Of a DNA stretch of 64,000 nucleotides, positions 45,300-57,595 are shown piece by piece. Source of the stretch: Angiostrongylus vasorum (Eukaryota; Nematoda; Chromadorea; Rhabditida; Metastrongylidae); NCBI GenBank assembly GCA_018806985.1, contig JADANN010000251.1, forward strand, positions 1,387,501-1,451,500. The letters run 5' to 3'. Under the pieces are notes generated by a model. The model ran no database searches. It saw only the letters and a list, made by a program, of their open reading frames with translations, and had not been told where the DNA came from. The translations under genes and the position numbers were made by a program. Positions within the stretch are counted from its first letter, which is position 1; each line of letters starts with the position of its first letter.

Positions 45300-46010
45300 T
45301 TCTTTCTTTTTGAACTCCGAGCTGCTACAGAAAGCATAAAAAAAAGGCACAACTCTAGGACCCGATAATATGGTAGTCGATTTCCTCAGACTTGGGATTC
45401 ACAATTCACATGTACTTCTCACAAACGATATGACATCCTACGTTTAAAACGAAAAAATTCCAGTCCATTGAAGGACGTCACACACTGGCATCCAGCCCAA
45501 GAAAGGTGGGTTTTCTAAGGAAACTTTGTAACTATTGTTATTATGCTTGTTGAGCTCACTCTACAAGCTCTTCACGAAAAATTATCCGGGATTTGGACAC
45601 AGAATTTCATTGAGCACATCCAAACCGTGTGCAGGATTCTCGGCAATAACATATTCCCCTAGTCGTGGCTTTTGTCGACAGTGAAAAAAGTATATGACAT
45701 CGTCGAAACGAAAATAATCCTACCAGCTCTCGTCGAACAAGGAATGGAACCGTCCTACATACGAACATTAACTGAATGTTACTGCAACTAGAGCACAAGT
45801 GTACAGCTTCTTCATCGACTCTTCACCATACCCACAGAAGAAGGGATTTGACAAGGCGACACAATGTCGCCAAAGCTGCTCAGTGCCGCACTGCAGTTGA
45901 TTGTGAAGTCACTCTGTTGCGAAGAGAAAGAAATGCGTATTGATGGGAAATTGCCATCAAACCGTCATTTCGCCGACGACATCGTCGTCTTTTGATAATC
46001 AATGAAGACA
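45300..46010 (+). mobile_element. RTE-type LINE reverse transcriptase remnant
   Basis: Frames with stops encode GPDNMVVDFLR, KYMTSSKRK, then ILPALVEQGMEPSYIRTLTE, VQLLHRLFTIPTEEG, QGDTMSPKLLSAALQLIVKS and MRIDGKLPSNRHFADDIVVF. The FADD box is the catalytic motif of RTE-clade reverse transcriptases. Several in-frame stops and shifts show that it is dead. Confidence 0.85.
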
Positions 46011-46279
46011 ACGTAGTGGGAAAAAAAGATTGGACTGCGCATAAATTGAAGGAAGACCTAGTTCACGAAAAAGCCCGTGGTGCAGCGTGGATTCTCAGAG
46101 AGGTTGTTCGATGCAAATCGGTGCTCGCTCCTTTCAATACTTCTGTTGCACTAATGCTAACGCACTTCCCTACCTTAAAGTGATCCAGAATAGAAAGAAC
46201 TCGCAAAAATTTTTCCACTGGCTCAGTGTTGAAGAAAGCATTTTTGGGGTAAGTGAGAGAAACTCAATAAACCCTGTAT

Positions 46280-46500
46280 AGATGTGCCATTTCTTCGAAT
46301 TCATTAAGCTTGATAGAGGTTGACTGAATGTATGCCAGTGACGTTCCGTGGCCTGTCGATATATTAAATCAGATTACTATCCTCTCAAATAAGTCTTGGG
46401 ACCAATTTGTTAATCCGGGAGGGATGAAAGCTTCTTCAGCATGAAGCGCGTGATCGAATTAGGAACGACCCATTGTCCTTTGCAGAACACTAGAGACCTC
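46280..46500 (-). mobile_element. S1 SINE copy (diverged)
   Basis: Minus-strand copy from TGCCATTTCTTCGAATTCATT to TTTGCAGAACACTAGAGACC. The body order is kept and the head is strongly diverged. Confidence 0.65.
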
Positions 46501-47129
46501 AACGGTATACGTTGTAAAGCAAGCAAAAAAACGTGTACATATGTATATGAAACACTTATTATACGTACATATATATAAATAATAAGTATTTCGGAGTGGT
46601 TTCTACCGCCTGCAGAAGGACGAACGAACAGCTTTTTAGCGTTTTAGTGGTTGCCTAAGCCGAAGAAATTGATGTTGCTAATGCATTAGTGAGTTTATCA
46701 CAACCGAATCCATACACTTTTTGTGTTTCGTTTGGTTCCCATCGTGGTGTTGATGATTATATGGTGGATTATGAAATCAAAATCCATAAGTTGCCACAAT
46801 AGGAGATGAAATACTCTTAAGCTCATGGCCGATTATGTGTCATCCAGACATCCCGTTTACAAACTAAAATAGGTCTACTTATTAGTACTCGTATCTTTGG
46901 TCGTTCGAGGCAACGCGGACACTCAGGTTAGGGTAGATCAGTAAGGTTTGCTCCTGTTTAATGAAGAATATAATAATTGTGAAAAGCGTGAAAAAGGTCT
47001 TAATTTTTAAGGCTTTTTATGGATCGAAAGCCACTTGAGAAAAATGTGGAATGGAAATAGATGCTGGCAGCTATATTTCAATCTAGCGCCAAATATTTAT
47101 TAATGGAATTATGTCAGAATTTTGCCAAT

Positions 47130-47595
47130 AACTATTGGACTCAGACAACCACAATGATGCTGAGATATTTGAAAAACTCAGACCCCAGATCGGATTCTGA
47201 CCAGTGATCACCTTTTCATAGGCTCACATGATACCGTTGGTACCGCTGAGGACTTTGCTTTTCTCTCAGCCAGTTTTTTGCTCTAACTCTGCGATCGGTA
47301 ATCACCTTTCAACAGGAATGATCTGGGGAACACAAATCGGTAGTGAATCCAGTTCAGCTGAGGCTGTATTCCGCAGACGAGTGATAGCTAATGCTACTGT
47401 TAGGGTAAAAAAGCGGCTGAAAGAAAGGCGAAACGAGGGCCTCAGTGGTGCAGTCGGTAACACTTGAGCCCCGAAAGGGGAAATCGAGGATTCGAATCTG
47501 GAGTGGAGCCAGGGTTTTGCAACCATCTTAGTGTGATTGTGACTGTATTTCTCATAATACCGTGCATGAAAAAATGATAGGTAGTAAATAAAGAG
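47130..47595. mobile_element. S3 palindromic tRNA-like element
   Basis: Minus half then plus half. The plus half has GTGGTGCAGTCGGTAACAC, a GCCCCGAAAGGGG stem and GGATTCGAATCTGG, which is close to a tRNA A box, anticodon stem and B box. The ends are inverted copies of ACAACCACAATGATGCTGAG. Confidence 0.82.
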
Positions 47596-47752
47596 TTGTA
47601 CATAACGAAAAAAATATTAGAACAAATACGACGCATTACGATACTGTAACGAATATGTTTGGAGTTACGGTAACCTACAAGGTTAGCTATTCCTATTGTT
47701 AATTCGATACACCGCATTAAAACTACGACAATTTTTTTCTTTAATGACGTCG

Positions 47753-48103
47753 TCAATATTTAAATGAGCTCCATTTCGATTGTGGTTCGACACTGTGCAC
47801 TTCTGCCATGTACTTCTGTAACAGCAAAGGAGTTGTGAGGGTGTACTCTAGAAATGAAACCATGGGATCACACCAACGACGACAAGTGGTAGCTTCACGG
47901 AGTGACGAGTTCATTGTGTAAACACAAGAAAGCGACATCATCTGTATTAAACAATCTGGGCAGTCTTTTGGAAATAACTGAGATGGAGAGGATTCTCACC
48001 GTGTTGATTCTACCAGTGGTTTTATGCAAATTTTCATTGGTTTTTGCTGTCCACCATGCCGTCGACATTGCACTAATTTTAAAGCATATCCACGTATTGA
48101 TCT
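47753..48103 (-). pseudogene. Paralogous exon of chemoreceptor-like locus A
   Basis: Minus-strand partner of the block at 60.74-60.93 kb. Open over INTWICFKISAMSTAWWTAK and LHKTTGRINTVRI. Its place downstream of locus A mirrors that of its partner downstream of locus B. The function of this exon is not recognised. Confidence 0.35.
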
Positions 48104-48149
48104 AGAACATGAAAAGGTCTCAGAAAAAACACTAAACACAGAAATTAGA

Positions 48150-48680
48150 ACTTCAATGATGCTGAGATATTTGCAAAACTCCGGACCGCAGGTGTCTACG
48201 GTGGGGAACGAACGCGCTATTGTCCTTTCCGGGGAGTAACGCGTTCACCACCACACCATGCGGGTCCTTCGTTTCGCCTGTCTCTCAGCTAGTTCTATTG
48301 ATCTTTTGCCATCAGCAATCACCCGTCTATACCCTGCCGTTAAAAAGAGTAGGCAGTAAATAATAAGTTAAAATTGTGATTATAACTTCAGCCTCAGCTT
48401 GACTGGATTCGTTGCCGATTTGGGCTCCCCAGATCAATCCCGCTGACGGGTGATGTTGATGGCAAAAGATCAGTAGAACTAGCTGAGAGACAGGCGAAAC
48501 GAAGGACCCATATGGTGTGGTGGTGAGCGCGCTACTCCCCGGAAAGACAATAGCGCGTTCGTTCCCCAACGTAGACCCCTGCGGTCCGGAGTTTTGTAAA
48601 TATCTCAGCATCATTAAAGTTATATTTCTGCAATGTATACCCTGCCGTTAAAAAGAGTAGGCTGTAAATAATAAGTTAAA
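48150..48680. mobile_element. S3 palindromic element with 12-bp flanking repeat
   Basis: 531-bp S3 copy made of a minus half and a plus half, flanked by perfect ACAGAAATTAGA repeats (48138-48149 and 48681-48692). A duplicated block TACCCTGCCGTTAAAAAGAG occurs both in the middle (near 48330) and near the right end (near 48640). Confidence 0.8.
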
Positions 48681-48833
48681 ACAGAAATTAGATTTCATTT
48701 GCATTAATATAGTGGAAGCAACTGGTAATGGAAATGGATTGTTAGTGAGTGGTATGTCATACTTAGCCTTTCCATTTAAACTTGCACGTCATGGTTTTGT
48801 TTTCTCTAATAATTGTGATCTTATAAGGTGACA

Positions 48834-49115
48834 TGGGCGCGTGTGGCGCAGTGGTCGGAGGCGCCATGCAACACACACGTGGAATCGATCGCCGCGCCCA
48901 TGGCTCACCAAGCCTTTCATCTCTCCGGCGTCGGCAGATTAACACCAGAATTTTCAGGGAGGATAGCAGCACTGGTTCGATACATCGGTAGGCCACCGCG
49001 AGTCATTGTAAAGACCATATATGCATACCATCACCTCCAAACGATGCCTAATGAAGTCGAATGCTTGGAGCATCCCTCAGGGATAGATGAACGCCGAAAG
49101 CTCTATCCTTTTTAT
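48834..49115 (+). mobile_element. S1 SINE, best-preserved copy, with target-site duplication
   Basis: 282-bp S1 element flanked by perfect TAAGGTGACA repeats (48824-48833 and 49116-49125). Head: GGCGCGTGTGGCGCAGTGGT with a perfect A box, and a B-box-like GAATCGATCGC. The tail ends AAGCTCTATCCTTTTTA. Good family reference. Confidence 0.93.
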
Positions 49116-49169
49116 TAAGGTGACAATACACCAAAGATTGGCTGTGGCATTTCATAGAAATGATACGCA

Positions 49170-49540
49170 TCAAAGTTTAGATATTTGGGTACTTGGATGG
49201 CCCATTTTCGCTGGTTGTGCGGGCCCCCAGCATCATTTCCCCTTTTTCGGAGTTTTCCTGGTCTAGCCATTGTGGTTCCCTGGAGTCCCAGGTCGTTGCC
49301 ACCACAGACACTTACTGCTCTTGTGGATCAGACGGAGATCTGCCACCATGCGACTAGTTTGAGACGAGGACGAGTGATGGGATCCTGGCACTGATTTACT
49401 CTTGAGCTGGGCTTCCTAATGCAAACGCTGGTCTCCTTCTCAGCTTGGGAGGCCCTGCCGGGGGAGATGATTCCTACTGCTGTATATCGCAGCCTGACAT
49501 CTAGGAGCACCTCCCAGCCACGATGAGGCGGTAAACCGTT
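49170..49540 (-). mobile_element. S4 repeat copy
   Basis: Minus-strand S4 copy from tail GATATTTGGGTACTTGGATGG to the 5' end CCACGATGAGGCGGTAAACC. Confidence 0.75.
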
Positions 49541-49929
49541 AGATGAAAAGTTTAGATACCTTATTTTATAAGAAGAGAATACATCAAAACTGCAATATGT
49601 TTACAACGTTGTAATACACTAAAGTAGAGATGTCATGTTTAGCGATATACCGAAAATTACGCGAGTCGTTTCCAAACGTGACAGGGGAAAAGAGTAGAAA
49701 AATTTTTCGTATTTCGTTGAGTATTTTGAAACAGATAAACATCTGTTTAATCCACCAATATGTGCAATTTATGTATGTACAATTTTCAAACCGACCGTCG
49801 TTTAACCTTGGTAGCAAAATGATCAACAATGAATATTGATTATATATTTACACTTTATGTGTTTCACTAATTGTACAATTACATTGTGGGAAGAATATGC
49901 ATGCCTACACAAACTTTTGAGAATATTAC

Positions 49930-50310
49930 AAACTAGGTAGAAACCTGAATGAGAGAAAGGAAATGCAAGGACCCCAGTGGTGCGACGAGTAACACGTGAG
50001 CCCCGTGAAGGCTAAGCTAGAGACCGAATCTGCTTTGGAGTCCAAGCTCTGCAAATATCTCAGCATCACAGTGATTACAAACTCTCTCGTAGCTCTGTTT
50101 TTTTGGCACCAAGCCTCCATTTTCGAAACTTACCAGTATAATTTTAGCTTATTATTACTGCCTACTCTTTTTTAATGGCAGGGTATATTGCGAAATATAA
50201 CTTCAATGATGCTAAGATATTTGCAAAACTCCGGACCAAGGTGTCTGTGGTGGGGAACGAAATTCTTTCGATCTCTGCCATCAGCAATCGCCATTCAGCG
50301 AGGTTGCCAG
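49930..50310. mobile_element. Two S3 half-units
   Basis: A plus half (49930-50090, with GTGGTGCGACGAGTAACACG) and, about 60 bases on, a minus half (50150-50310, starting ATTATTACTGCCTACTC). Order is reversed relative to intact S3 elements, so these are probably two truncated copies. Confidence 0.6.
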
Positions 50311-50357
50311 TATAATTTTTCTTAGTTTCTCTTTTCTGTATTTTCAATTGCTAATAC

Positions 50358-52040
50358 CTGTTAAAGCAAATGCAAATAAGTGCATTCGCGCCGTTATGGA
50401 AAATCCATGGTAAACTCGTCCAAAAGAAGGTGATCGGACTCGGACTAAATAAGGGCTCCAAGTATCGCCATAGAATAAAATCCAGCGTGCAAAAAACACA
50501 GTAGACGAACACCTAGAATTTCTATAAACTTGGTGAGAAGGAATTGGCTTCAAACAAACAGCTGGAAAGTGGAAATGAAGAGCAAAAAAAGAGGAAGAAA
50601 GAGAAAGAATACCACGTACATTGATAGTGACGACGTTATCTATCTTTTTCGTAACGCCCTAAAAGAATTTCGCCTCAAAACCTTTCAAGCTTGAGGGTTT
50701 TCTTACAACCGAACATGACTCGAACTTGTCAAAATATTTCAAAAAAGTCAACAAACAAGCAATTGCTATGGTGTTATTCAAACCTTGGTCTTCAGAGTGT
50801 AAAAAATAATCGAATAGCACACAAACGAGCATAGAATAAACGGAACAGTTGAGTAATCGTCTAAATTTGCATGTGATTAGTGAGACTGAAAAAAGTAGTG
50901 CGAAGTATGGGAATAAGTTCTGTCGAACTTTTAATGCACAACAAAAATTCGCTAACAATTTTGTTTGACTGTGTTCCCTTACGGTCACCAGTCCATGCTT
51001 CACTTGACCAACATATCTGTGAAAATTGTTTTTTATATAACCATAGTGATGCTGAGATATTTGCAAAACTCGAATCGCAGGTGTCTACTATGAAGAACGA
51101 ACGCACTGTTACCCTTTCCGGAAGCTAGCGCGTTCGCCACCATACCATGCGGGTCCTTCGTTTCGCCTCTCTCGGCCACCTGCGATCCGGAGTTTTGCAT
51201 TTTTTTTGTATCTCAGCACCATTTTGGTTGTATTTCATATAATAGCCCATCTTGAAAAACTGTGATAGGCAGCAAATAAAAAGTCAACATTGTGATTTCA
51301 ACTACAGCCTGAGCTTAACTGGGTTCAATGCCGATTTGGGCTTACCAGATCAATCTTGTTGACGGCTGAATGCTAACGGCATTGGCAGATAGAAAATCGG
51401 CATAGAGGCAGTCAAAACCAACTTGCATTGTGTGGTAGTGAACGCGTTAGCCCCCGGAAAGGTTAATAGCGCGTTCGAACTCCAGCGCAGACACCTGCGC
51501 TCTGGAATAATTTGCAAATATCTCAGCATCATTATGGTTGTATTTCACATAATACCCGGACGTGAAAAAATTCTAGTAGTGAGCAAATAAATGTGAGCAT
51601 TGTGTTTTATACATAGTATACAGTAGCTTCGAAGTACAGCTTCTTTATACCAATTTGAGTAAAAACATCGCCCAGTGGCAGCAAACTGTCGTAGTTCCAT
51701 GAAAACTTCTTTCGATAAAATTTGTGTCGAGACCAATTAGTCCATTGTGATATGGTGAAGATTGGAAACGCAGTGTGGGTGGAAGCAAAAATGATCTGAA
51801 AATATTTGAGATGGATGATGGATGTAATTGGAGTTGTCCCGTTTGGTGGGTCGTGGTCGAAACCCTGTCACTACCATTTTCAAGCAAGAAAAGAATTTCT
51901 TGACCAACCGTTTTGCTTCTTCTTCTGAAGAAAGTCGATTCATGATACGGAAATACAACACTGAAAAGTCGATGTACTGCAAGCAGGATGCCATAAATGC
52001 TCGAAGAAATCCATGCGCCAGTCATTACGGAGCCAAGGAA
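50358..52040 (-). pseudogene. Chemoreceptor-like 7TM locus A (degraded)
   Basis: Minus-strand exons with GT-AG borders. 51909-52040 encodes FLGSVMTGAWISSSIYGILL and AVHRLFSVVFPYHESTFF (TM3 and a DRY-like end). After a 113-bp intron, an exon from 51795 encodes IIFASTHTAFPIFTISQW, then FSWNYDSLLPLGDVFTQIG. 50784-50860 (77 nt) encodes DDYSTVPFILCSFVCYSIIF. 50358-50521 encodes TM6-TM7-like sequence, with a frameshift relative to locus B. The pattern is that of nematode serpentine chemoreceptors (srx/srv/srt-like, class unsure). No complete frame can be assembled; S3 copies lie in its introns. An upstream exon near 53755-53890 (ANTMLATSFLTISVVASI) may belong to it. Confidence 0.6.
51030..51600. 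mobile_element. S3 elements in locus A intron
   Basis: A minus half (51040-51180), a short inverted end, then a full plus half (51290-51600) with GCGTTCGAACTCC in the B-box position. Lies between the TM4-5 and TM5 exons of locus A. Confidence 0.7.
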
Positions 52041-52049
52041 CTGCAGTAG

Positions 52050-53640
52050 TTACAGATATAAAGCATTTAAGACTTATTGGGGGAAAAAACTCTGCTAACA
52101 AACTCTTCTTTTTGCGATGGATTTTGATTTGATTGCATAGAAGGTTACGAGGGCATAACTGAGTATTTCGTATAATAGATAAGGGGAAAACTTTTTGGCG
52201 TCGATCTATCTCTTAGTGGCGAGTCGTACACTCGGCTCCAATAGGCAATGTAGATGGGATAAATTCATGTTTGGTTTATAAAGTCACCTATCTAAGGCTA
52301 CCGATTTATAAAGATGGTGTTCCTACTATGGCAGAAACCAATCTAACGACCTCGGAAGATTGAACATTTGCCCAATATGTAGGAACAAAATAAAAAATCC
52401 ATTGTGTATTAAGAGACACCTCTAACAGCTGCCTTTCCGCTGAACTTAAACAAAATATCAGAGCTGAATCTGTTTCTGATGAATATTTTTTTTCTTTAGA
52501 TTCCATAGAAAAGGAATTCCTACCAGTGATCACTGTTCAAGTTGGTAGGTTTTTCGTTCTATAAGGCAACTTTTATTAGCACGATTCAGCATGCGGTATT
52601 TTGCGTACCCTTCATCTCTTCTATTTTACTCGTTTCCTCGCATCAATCTTTCATAATATCGTTGGGTTTACGTGTAAGTTTGGCTGATAATTTAAGGTTC
52701 TGTTGCTCTTTATGGAAGTCATCAAATGCCGCTTGATTAGATTCTCCGTGGAACTCCAGAACGTTCCCATGTCTTTGTCACATGTATTCACTCACATTTG
52801 CAGACCGGGGAGAGCCCCCCTCCAAGCAAGCCTCCTACAAATATGGCCATCTTGGAGGCATGACAGTATTAGTTGACCTGGGTTGAGGTAGAACCAGTGG
52901 CCTTGTGTAGTATTGAGAAGTACTGCTGGTCACTATGCTTGCCGCATTTGGCCACATCACCGAAGTTGAAAGCTATCCACTGCGCTCGTCCGGCTAATGC
53001 TTAATATTGTAAGGACGATACGGTCATAAATCAACACAGTGGATCAACCTGAATCCTCGCCTCCTTAATTAATACTAGCTAACGTCGACTTTTTTTTATC
53101 CAGAGAATCATTTGAGCGCAAAAAACTTGTGCCAAAAATCTCTACAGTATCTATCGAATCTAGTTGTAATCGATGATACTTCTTCTGATCCACAAAAAAA
53201 CCTGAGTGTTCGAGGTAGCAACTTGGAACGAACCAGACAAAACTAACTCGAACTGCATGGAGAACATCTTGTCTATCCAGGGAAATTTCAGTAAAATGGA
53301 AACGCCTTATTGAGAAATCATCTCATTGACCAAATTTGTGTGGTTTGGCCGATTCTTATATACTAAGCCAAGAAGCAATGACGCAGAAAAATGTGCTCAT
53401 CATCGCTAACACTACCGTCCACTTTGTTCAAAACACATATTATCTGTTCCCTCTATAACATCTGCTAGAAAAAAAAAGGAAAAAAACGTTATAGTTTATT
53501 TACTGTATTTAATAAGCGCGGCATTTCCCAATCCAACATCAGCGACACACCACTGAATGCATGTCCTATGAGCTGTGCAATATCGCAAAGTGATATGAAG
53601 AACATGATCTGGTAGGACGTCCACTTTGAGAAGTTCTCAT
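52050..53640. other. Intergenic or intronic DNA with nothing recognised
   Basis: AT-rich sequence between the TM3 exon of locus A and the next hydrophobic exon. No domain, repeat family member or RNA gene is seen. Confidence 0.5.
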
Positions 53641-53677
53641 GAAGTCGGATTGCCTTAAACAGATCGCTGATTATGGT

Positions 53678-53890
53678 TCATCGCATGACACAGGAAGAAT
53701 AGAAAGAATAAGTAGAGCTTACTATGGAAGCAACAACACTGATTGTCAAAAATGATGTGGCAAGCATGGTGTTGGCGAAACCGTGCCAAAAATGGTGGAT
53801 AGTAGGTATAGTCAATTTTATCATCGAATTGCTCACCGTCCATCTAAAACTTTCTTCACAGATTTCTTGGAAATCGTTTGTTCTAAGCAT
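53678..53890 (-). pseudogene. Possible chemoreceptor TM exon
   Basis: Minus-strand open stretch including HFWHGFANTMLATSFLTISV, hydrophobic and followed by VASI|GTAAGC, a good donor. It lies 1.6 kb upstream of the TM3 exon of locus A and may be an N-terminal part of it. No family match beyond hydrophobicity. Confidence 0.3.
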
Positions 53891-54139
53891 TCGATTAATC
53901 TACAGCATTCACCGCTTTTTCGGTAGCTCGTTTACTAGAAAACCAACTCAATCGAAAGAATATCACGTTTTCCAACTCGATGGAAAAGAATGTGACGCTC
54001 AGGCAGTAGATTACTAGGCAAATGGAGATTAAGGTCCTGCACTATTTTTCGTTGTTCATTAAAAACGGTCATTCAAGTAAGTAAATTTGTATATGTGTCT
54101 TCTCTGATATTTCTAAGGAGCTCAAATAAGTTCATTTAC

Positions 54140-54415
54140 TAATGATGCCGGGATATGATATTAGCCTGGTTCAATGTTGATTTGCACTTTCAGATCGTTA
54201 GGGTAAAAAAACTGGCTAAAAGAAAGAGATCAAACGCGTCGACTAGTGCACTGAATAACACCTCAGTCCCCGAAAAGGATGGCCGTGAGTTCGAAGTGCA
54301 CCGGATGGTCTGAGTTTTGCTCATATCTTGGCATGATTATCGTTGTACTTCACACAATACCATGCCAGGAAAAAAAATAGTAGGCGGCAAATAGAAGTTA
54401 ACTATTGTGGCTCCA
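54140..54415 (+). mobile_element. S3 element, plus half with short minus end
   Basis: Begins ACTAATGATGCCGGGATAT and ends CACACAATACC followed by AGTAGGCGGCAAATAGAAGT. The tRNA-like block is decayed. Confidence 0.65.
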
Positions 54416-54487
54416 TTTACTGGTCCGTTCGGCTGAAATTATCTCCTGAAAATATTCGGATATGACGATCTCATTAAAGGATAAAAG

Positions 54488-54705
54488 AACAAAGCTCTCG
54501 GCGTTGATTGATCCCTCAGGGCTATGTCATTCATTCAACTTCATTATGTATCGTTAGAAGCGATTGAATGCTTGCCTGACTCCGACAATGACTTGTGGTG
54601 ACTTACCGACTACCCTCCAAGGCAAGAATGGCACCAGTGTCTCTATTTCGGAGAGATGAAAGCCTTGGTGAGCTCGCGGCGCCGTCTCGACTCCATGTGT
54701 AGAAA
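54488..54705 (-). mobile_element. S1 SINE copy (diverged)
   Basis: Minus-strand copy from AAAGCTCTCGGCGTTGATTG to CTCGACTCCATGTG. The head beyond this is missing. Confidence 0.7.
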
Positions 54706-55589
54706 AAATGAATTAATTCGCCCCGCATCGGTACTTTGATATGCATTTCCGTTTTAAAGTCAATTGTTTGCTATTATTTTATTAGTAGTGAGAGAAGGTC
54801 GTAATGTGAAGAAGACTGTAAAAAAACAGCAATTTTGAGGACATCAGGAACATTAACGCCAATTGGAAAATAGAGATATTAGTACCAAAGCATTTATCAA
54901 TTAAGGTGCAATATATTGAAAACCAGAAAGACCATTTTAGTAAAAAACATCACGTATCAAGGAGCACAGCCATCTCCTTAGAAGGAGCAACATTCGTGCA
55001 TTGTTTTTTCTTCTGCTTGTGTTGAGATAAGCGAAAACCATAAAAAGCCAAGATAAAGACTTTCAATAAATTTTTTTTCTGAAATTTAAATTTTTAGGAT
55101 TGCGCTTAGAATCTTTTCAGTGAAAAAAAACTGAAAAAGTTCGAATTTGGAAGGCTTTCCTGAAGTTGTGGAAGATGGAAGAGATCTTCCAAATGACGCA
55201 ACAGCTAAGTCGAGGAGCTTCATTCAGCATCTGGAGCCCAGAAAGGCTACTTGGTACGTTGGGCACCAAACGAATTGAAAAAGAAGTGGACTTCTGTAAG
55301 TCCAAGCTGACTTTTTCACGTGCTAGTTCTACTGGCACGTCGACTCTACCAAAGAAACAAAAAATGAGAGAAACTGACCAAGTGTGTGAAGTCCCTCTAA
55401 GAAAGAACTACCTCGAAAGACAAATGCATGGTGAAATCGTCTCAGCGATCCACCTACTGCAGTGGTAAAAAACAAGGTATGGGTTTGGTGAGCTTGTATT
55501 GGCAACCGAAACGATTTGTGATAACACATAATTTCCTAGTGAAACTTTTGCCTTCTAAAATTGGCAGCTGTTAAAATCCCAGATATCTA

Positions 55590-57000
55590 GATAGTGTGGA
55601 AAATCAACAAGGCCCTATTGCTGTACAAGAATAGAGATGTACACAATAAGGACAGCTACAGCCTGATCTGCTTGATGATTACAATGTACAAAATCGTCTT
55701 TTGAAATATTTTCACCATTGTTGTAAGACGGTGAGTAGTCACACGATTAAGGAAAATTTCAACTATTGCATCCATAATTTTCTTTGGATTTCTCCGCTTA
55801 CACGAGGTTGTTACACAACTTTTATTCGACAAAAGTATCGACGTCTTCGTCTTCTTTAGAGAAAATGATCCGAGTCGATGCCCACATTCGATCGTCTTCT
55901 CGATGTGGTGTCTTCATCGTGGTATCGAGTCAAACCTTCTTCATTGGAGCACCGCTCAAATGAGGCAACCAGCGCTCTTTCATACGGAATACTTCTTGAC
56001 TCATTTTAGACTGATATTGATTTCTTTTTCATGTCTAAAATCTATGCTGCAGCAGTCGATATTAGAATAGATGACACAAAGCGGCATAATACTGTACAAA
56101 ACGGACTTTCACTGAACTTCGGCGTAAGCTGAAAAATCTAAAGAAATCTATTCACTATCTACGCCGCGATTAAGTAGAAGTCGGTTTAGTGCAGTATTGT
56201 ATCCGCGTTTTTTTCTAGTCCTCCACTCTATCAGTCCAGCGAAGGTGCCCTGCACGGCGTGTTGCACAATGTTATTGGGACGATTATCAGGTTAAGGCTA
56301 ACCAATCTATCTTTCCATCGTATTTCACTAATTGGCACGATACTTGTTCAGGAAGATAAAGCACATAAACTTCGATATGACAAGCTCGATTTTTTGAAAG
56401 TTAAAAAATAGTCGTCGTAAGCCCTTTAATGCTTCCAGCACAAAAATTGGCCACTCTACAACTACAATTTCAACAGAGGCGTGAAAAAGGCCTGCAGGCA
56501 ATACTTTTTTCACCAGAATTATTTTCGTCTAGCGATTTCTGCTTTATTCGTACGCGATTATAAGGAAGTGGGAGTCGGTAGCTAAATCAGTTTTTTTTGA
56601 CGGTGACGTCGTTCTTATATAATACTACCATGCATACCATCGGTGGAACGAATGTTAGACGACCAGAAAGCATGTGTAAAAGCCTTCACTGAACCTTAAG
56701 GATATGATATACGGCAGCGACATCATCTTTGTTTGCGAACCACATCGTCTTTGCAACATTAAACATTCGTTAAGTGAAGATTTGCTCTACACTTGAATCC
56801 AAACAGTGATATCAACGAGGAACTGCATATTCGCCCTCAACGCAGCGAACGTCGCCTAATTTATCTATCTGAAGGGAAATCAACTGGGAAATTCACTCAG
56901 TTCAGAAGCTGTGCAAGAGGAAGTGAATGACACGGAAGGTTAATGCAAGCACTGAAGATTTACGGAGACTGCAAAGAACATCGTGGTCGGTGCCAATCCC
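55590..57000 (+). mobile_element. Degraded RTE-type LINE remnant
   Basis: Scattered fragments in family order: LYKNRDVHNKDSYSLICLMI with TMYKIV near 55630-55700 (NYRPISLLSVLYK-like), FDGDVVLI near 56597 (decayed ADD box), then VERMLDDQKACVKAF near 56645. Many stops and frameshifts; the limits are approximate. Confidence 0.5.
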
Positions 57001-57595
57001 TTTGATTCCTCTCTTTTTTAAGCATTCAAGAACTTGAAAGCTTCAAAACTAAGATCATGGAAGGACAGATATAAGAGTGGCTGAGTTCACTAACCGTTCA
57101 ACGTGGTGAATGGTTCGTAAATGTGAATGCGAGAAGGAGATTGATTCCTATATAACGTGAAACGATGATTATTAATGCGTAAAAATGCGGTAGCATACGC
57201 TCTAAGGAAGGTAATGGAATCACCAGGCACATGAGTGGGGGGGGCTAGCCAATAGCTGTCCAGAAGAAGATAATGCTTGGTTTTTATGGGATAAAGCATA
57301 AATCTCGAAGATATCACAGAACGCAAAGGAAGCGATAGTGCGCAATAACGACGTGTGGAACTTCGCTAAATCCCGCCCAAGTTGGAGTGCAATCAGGGAA
57401 GATGTCACACGACAGATAAATAGTAGACGACTCACTGAAAGCGTTATAGCGGAAATAGCTTTCTTCTGTGCTCAAAATTCAAATATCTTTTGTGGAAGTT
57501 GTCTTTGTTTCGAGGAGTGTTTAAACATTATGTACTTGTTTAGAAGGCTTTCTAATCGGGTGGAAAGAATAGTGCACATTTGCGGGAAATGAGGA

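Noticed and set aside
47440..47510. Possible true tRNA gene
   Set aside because: A- and B-box-like blocks are present, but the same block recurs in all S3 copies with no sound acceptor stem, so it is repeat-derived. The same applies to the S1 and S2 heads.
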